DNA from: Mortierella sp. BCC40632
Lineage: Eukaryota; Mortierellomycota; Mortierellomycetes; Mortierellales; Mortierellaceae
Assembly: GCA_011634665.1 (NCBI GenBank)
Contig: WAEK01000009.1
Location: 1,107,501-1,171,500, forward strand
Direction: 5' to 3'
DNA: 64,000 nt
The notes below the pieces were generated by a model, which did no database searches, was not told where the DNA came from, and saw only the letters and a list, made by a program, of their open reading frames with translations. The position numbers and the translations under genes were made by a program. Shown here piece by piece: positions 62,017 through 64,000 of the stretch (its first letter is position 1; each line of letters starts with the position of its first letter).

Positions 62017-62198
62017 TTTGTGAAAGGGCATTTTGTGAGAAAGAGGTGGGCCGTTACTGAGAGCAATTGCAGTTGGTTGAAAGCCGAGCTGTGCTTGAGA
62101 GTGAGGGAGGGGAGGAGGGGGGAGTCAAGAGGGAAATTTATGCGGGGGAAGGAAAAATGTTGCGACGATGGTGGAGGAGAAGAATGCATGGCGCCTCC

Positions 62199-62205
62199 TT
62201 TTATA
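62199..62205 (-). promoter_or_regulatory. TATA box of small gene copy B
   Basis: TATAAAA on the minus strand, 183 bases before the ATG at 62016. Confidence 0.6.
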
Positions 62206-62233
62206 ATTTGTTTTCGCTTTTGGCCTTTGCTCG

Positions 62234-62247
62234 CTGTTTTGTCAGCA
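62234..62247 (-). promoter_or_regulatory. Conserved 14-nt promoter box, copy B
   Basis: TGCTGACAAAACAG, identical to 35296-35309 and at the same 28-base distance from the TATA box. Confidence 0.55.
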
Positions 62248-63453
62248 TGAGCAATAGGCTGGGGGGTGGGGGTGCACCAATTGCTATTAAGGTTGCGGCG
62301 GTTGGAGCACAAGTGCACGTCATTGCACATCTGAGCACGTTTGCTCGATGGAATGCAGGGAAGGCAAGGTGGCCAGCACTGTACACGAAGGCATCAGACT
62401 GAGGACAGCAGCGCCAGCAAGCGCTATTTGTCGACACAAGTCGTTCCGCAGAGGTTTGTCGGGAACTAAGTGACAAGAGATATCCGCCTACTTTCTCTTT
62501 TCCTTTTTGCCGCGCCTTTTTCACCTTTTCTTTTGCAGGAGCAGTAGGATAGGCTCTGAGGCGCTTGCAGTGCTCTGAAAAGTCTCTTTTTACCTGGTTG
62601 GAACCCAAAAAAATAAAAACCAACCAGCTGGCATAGCTTTAATGACTCATTGCTGATGAACTGACCCATAGAGTTTTCATGGCTCTCAAACCAATCTCTG
62701 GTAGGGTGGCCATGAGGCTGAATGGAATGGCATTTTATCGTGGGAAGATATATTCAATTTGCTACGCCCTTTGCCCCCTGAATTCATCACGCAGTCCCCA
62801 AGAGCGATAAACGCCTTTCCCTTTCTTCTGGATTTTGTTTGTCCTAAGAGACTCCATCGCAAATTGGTGGCGTCTACAATTCTACGATAGACGTGTGCGA
62901 ATCAGGCCATCTGCTTTTCTTTTTCTTTAGAAGAAGAAAAAAAGAGAAAAGAGAAAAGAGAAAGAGAAAAGAGAAAAGAGAAAAGAGAAAAGAGAAAAGA
63001 GAAAAGAGAAAAGAGAAAAGAGAAAAGAGAAAAGAGAAAAGAGAAAAGAAGAAAGAAAAAAAGGGAAAAAGAAAGAAAGAAAGAAAGAAAGAAAAGTACT
63101 GAGTAAAAAGACTTCAAGTCTGCCGCTTTTGTTCGACTGATGTTTGATCGGTAGGTGGGGATACCACCACCACCAAACCAACCAAACCAAATCATGTGAC
63201 GCCGATCATATTGGGTGGCTTGATTGTTATTGGGACTCCTCCTACACCTTGTAGTCCTTCTCCCTCCAAGGCGATTCCCGAGCATTCCAGCGGACCTGAC
63301 AGGAAGTCAAAGCAACCAACCACTCCATTCTTCTTTCTTTCCAGTGTCGAGCAAAGAGAAGGGGCGACAGCACATCATCACCACCAAGGTCTATCATTTC
63401 CTCTCCACGGTTCCCTCCTCGACATTCCTTCTATTTCTTCATTCTGTTCAACA
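62248..63453. other. Divergent intergenic region between small gene B and mL44
   Basis: Apart from the purine repeat listed separately, I see no gene. It contains the mL44 promoter; no clear TATA box is present. Confidence 0.55.
62936..63092. repeat. GAGAAAA heptamer tandem array
   Basis: About 16-18 near-perfect 7-bp purine units, degrading into GAAA repeats on the right. The open frames on both strands (Lys/Glu/Arg or Phe/Ser/Leu runs) are products of the repeat. Confidence 0.9.
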
Positions 63454-63682
63454 ATGGCTGGAATTTTGCGTTCGTCAATTGCCCCTCTGGTGCGCTCTAG
63501 CGCCCGTGTCGCTGCCGTCCGAGGTTCGTTCGTTTTTTTTTTGTCTCGCTTGGGAAATCGAGTCTCTCAAACATCAGTGGAAATGGAATTCGTAGTTGTT
63601 TGCGGGCGACTCTTTCAAGACCAATGACCTGTTTCTCTAACCATTGAGCCCTTCTTCCTTTTTTTTTTTTACCTTATGCCCG

Positions 63683-63720
<38 letters not shown>

Positions 63721-64000
63721 GCACACCATGGGTTTTTTTTCCTGTCCTAATAGCTGTCCCATCAGTTTTTGCTCGCACGTTCCTTATCGACCTCAAGAGC
63801 ACCAGGAAACCACAATCGAAGGATGAAAAATCAACCTCAGCATCTTCAGAATCGACGACGCCCACTTTGCCTTACAGGATAGAAGAGGTTCCACCCGCAG
63901 TGTCGGCATTTGCTCACCGTCTTGGATTGAACCACTTGAACGACCAGACTCTGTTGATGCGCGTTGTGACCCACCCTAGTTATGAGCGTGCTGGAATCCA
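63454..64000 (+). CDS. Mitochondrial ribosomal protein mL44 (MRPL44/yeast Mrpl3), 5' part
   Basis: mL44 is a large-subunit mitoribosomal protein with an RNase III-like fold. Exon 1, 63454-63523, encodes MAGILRSSIAPLVRSSARVAAVR, a Ser/Arg/Ala-rich mitochondrial presequence. Exon 2 starts at 63754 in phase and runs off the window. It continues FARTFLIDLKS, a polar linker, then VSAFAHRLGLNHLNDQTLLMRVVTHPSYERAGI, which matches the start of the mL44/RNase III-like domain (family pattern: F..RLGL....QTLL.ALTHPSY). The intron carries a CT microsatellite at 63690-63717. Only about 105 residues are visible. A different RNase III-domain protein cannot be excluded, but the presequence favours mL44. Confidence 0.75.

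Noticed and set aside
62936..63092. Possible CRISPR-like array
   Set aside because: Units are 7 bp with no unique spacers. It is a simple tandem repeat in a eukaryotic genome.

Overview
This is eukaryotic nuclear DNA from a filamentous fungus. Genes carry many short GT-AG introns and use the standard code. The contents are a fungal division-2 chitin synthase, a fungal-type full-length ABCG transporter and a secreted pepsin-like protease. Non-coding DNA is full of CT/GA microsatellites and 20-35 nt A/T homopolymers. An early-diverging lineage (Mucoromycota, probably Mortierellomycotina) fits the protein sequences I recognise, but no rRNA or marker in the window proves it.

Layout, left to right. 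1-9.8 kb: a kinesin-4-like motor gene (+, 8 coding exons, 1958 aa) behind a 2.4 kb pyrimidine-rich leader. 10.8-12.5 kb: ribosomal protein uL3 (+). 13.7-16.9 kb: a Cdc1/Ted1-type GPI-remodelling metallophosphoesterase (-, 697 aa). 17.5-21.5 kb: the kinetochore protein CENP-I/Mis6 (-, 14 exons). 23.3-24.8 kb: a secreted aspartic protease (+). 25.5-26.6 kb: HIS1 (+) with a perfect TGAGTCA Gcn4/Cpc1-type site upstream. 27.1-32.9 kb: a full-size ABCG transporter (-, 12 exons, 1410 aa). 34.8-35.1 kb: a small unknown protein (copy A, -). 36.4-38.3 kb: trimethylguanosine synthase TGS1 (-). 39.2-45.3 kb: a class IV-like chitin synthase (-, 6 exons, 1373 aa) with a 1.5 kb first intron.

48-55.5 kb is a mobile-element island. 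It holds a degenerate Fanzor/TnpB-like C-terminus, a frameshifted MULE-type transposase with a SWIM finger, a LINE remnant whose poly(A) end lies inside the MULE relic, a multi-exon gene that may have a PD-(D/E)XK-like fold, and a second, different Fanzor-like C-terminus followed by a GC-rich inverted-repeat cluster. 57.5-60.0 kb: the GPI transamidase subunit PIG-T/Gpi16 (+, 6 exons). 61.5-62.0 kb: copy B of the small unknown protein (-). 63.5 kb to the end: the 5' part of the mitochondrial ribosomal protein mL44 gene (+).

Most genes are unrelated housekeeping functions, as expected in a fungal chromosome arm. Three of them serve cell-surface biogenesis: Cdc1-like and PIG-T in GPI anchoring, and chitin synthase in the wall. 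The least-explained material is the mobile island with its two Fanzor-like relics and possible guide-RNA scaffold, and the dispersed pair of small-protein genes, which share coding motifs, UTR pieces and a promoter box at identical spacing from a TATA box. Exon boundaries were read by eye from GT/AG sites and phase. Where all phases close I say so.
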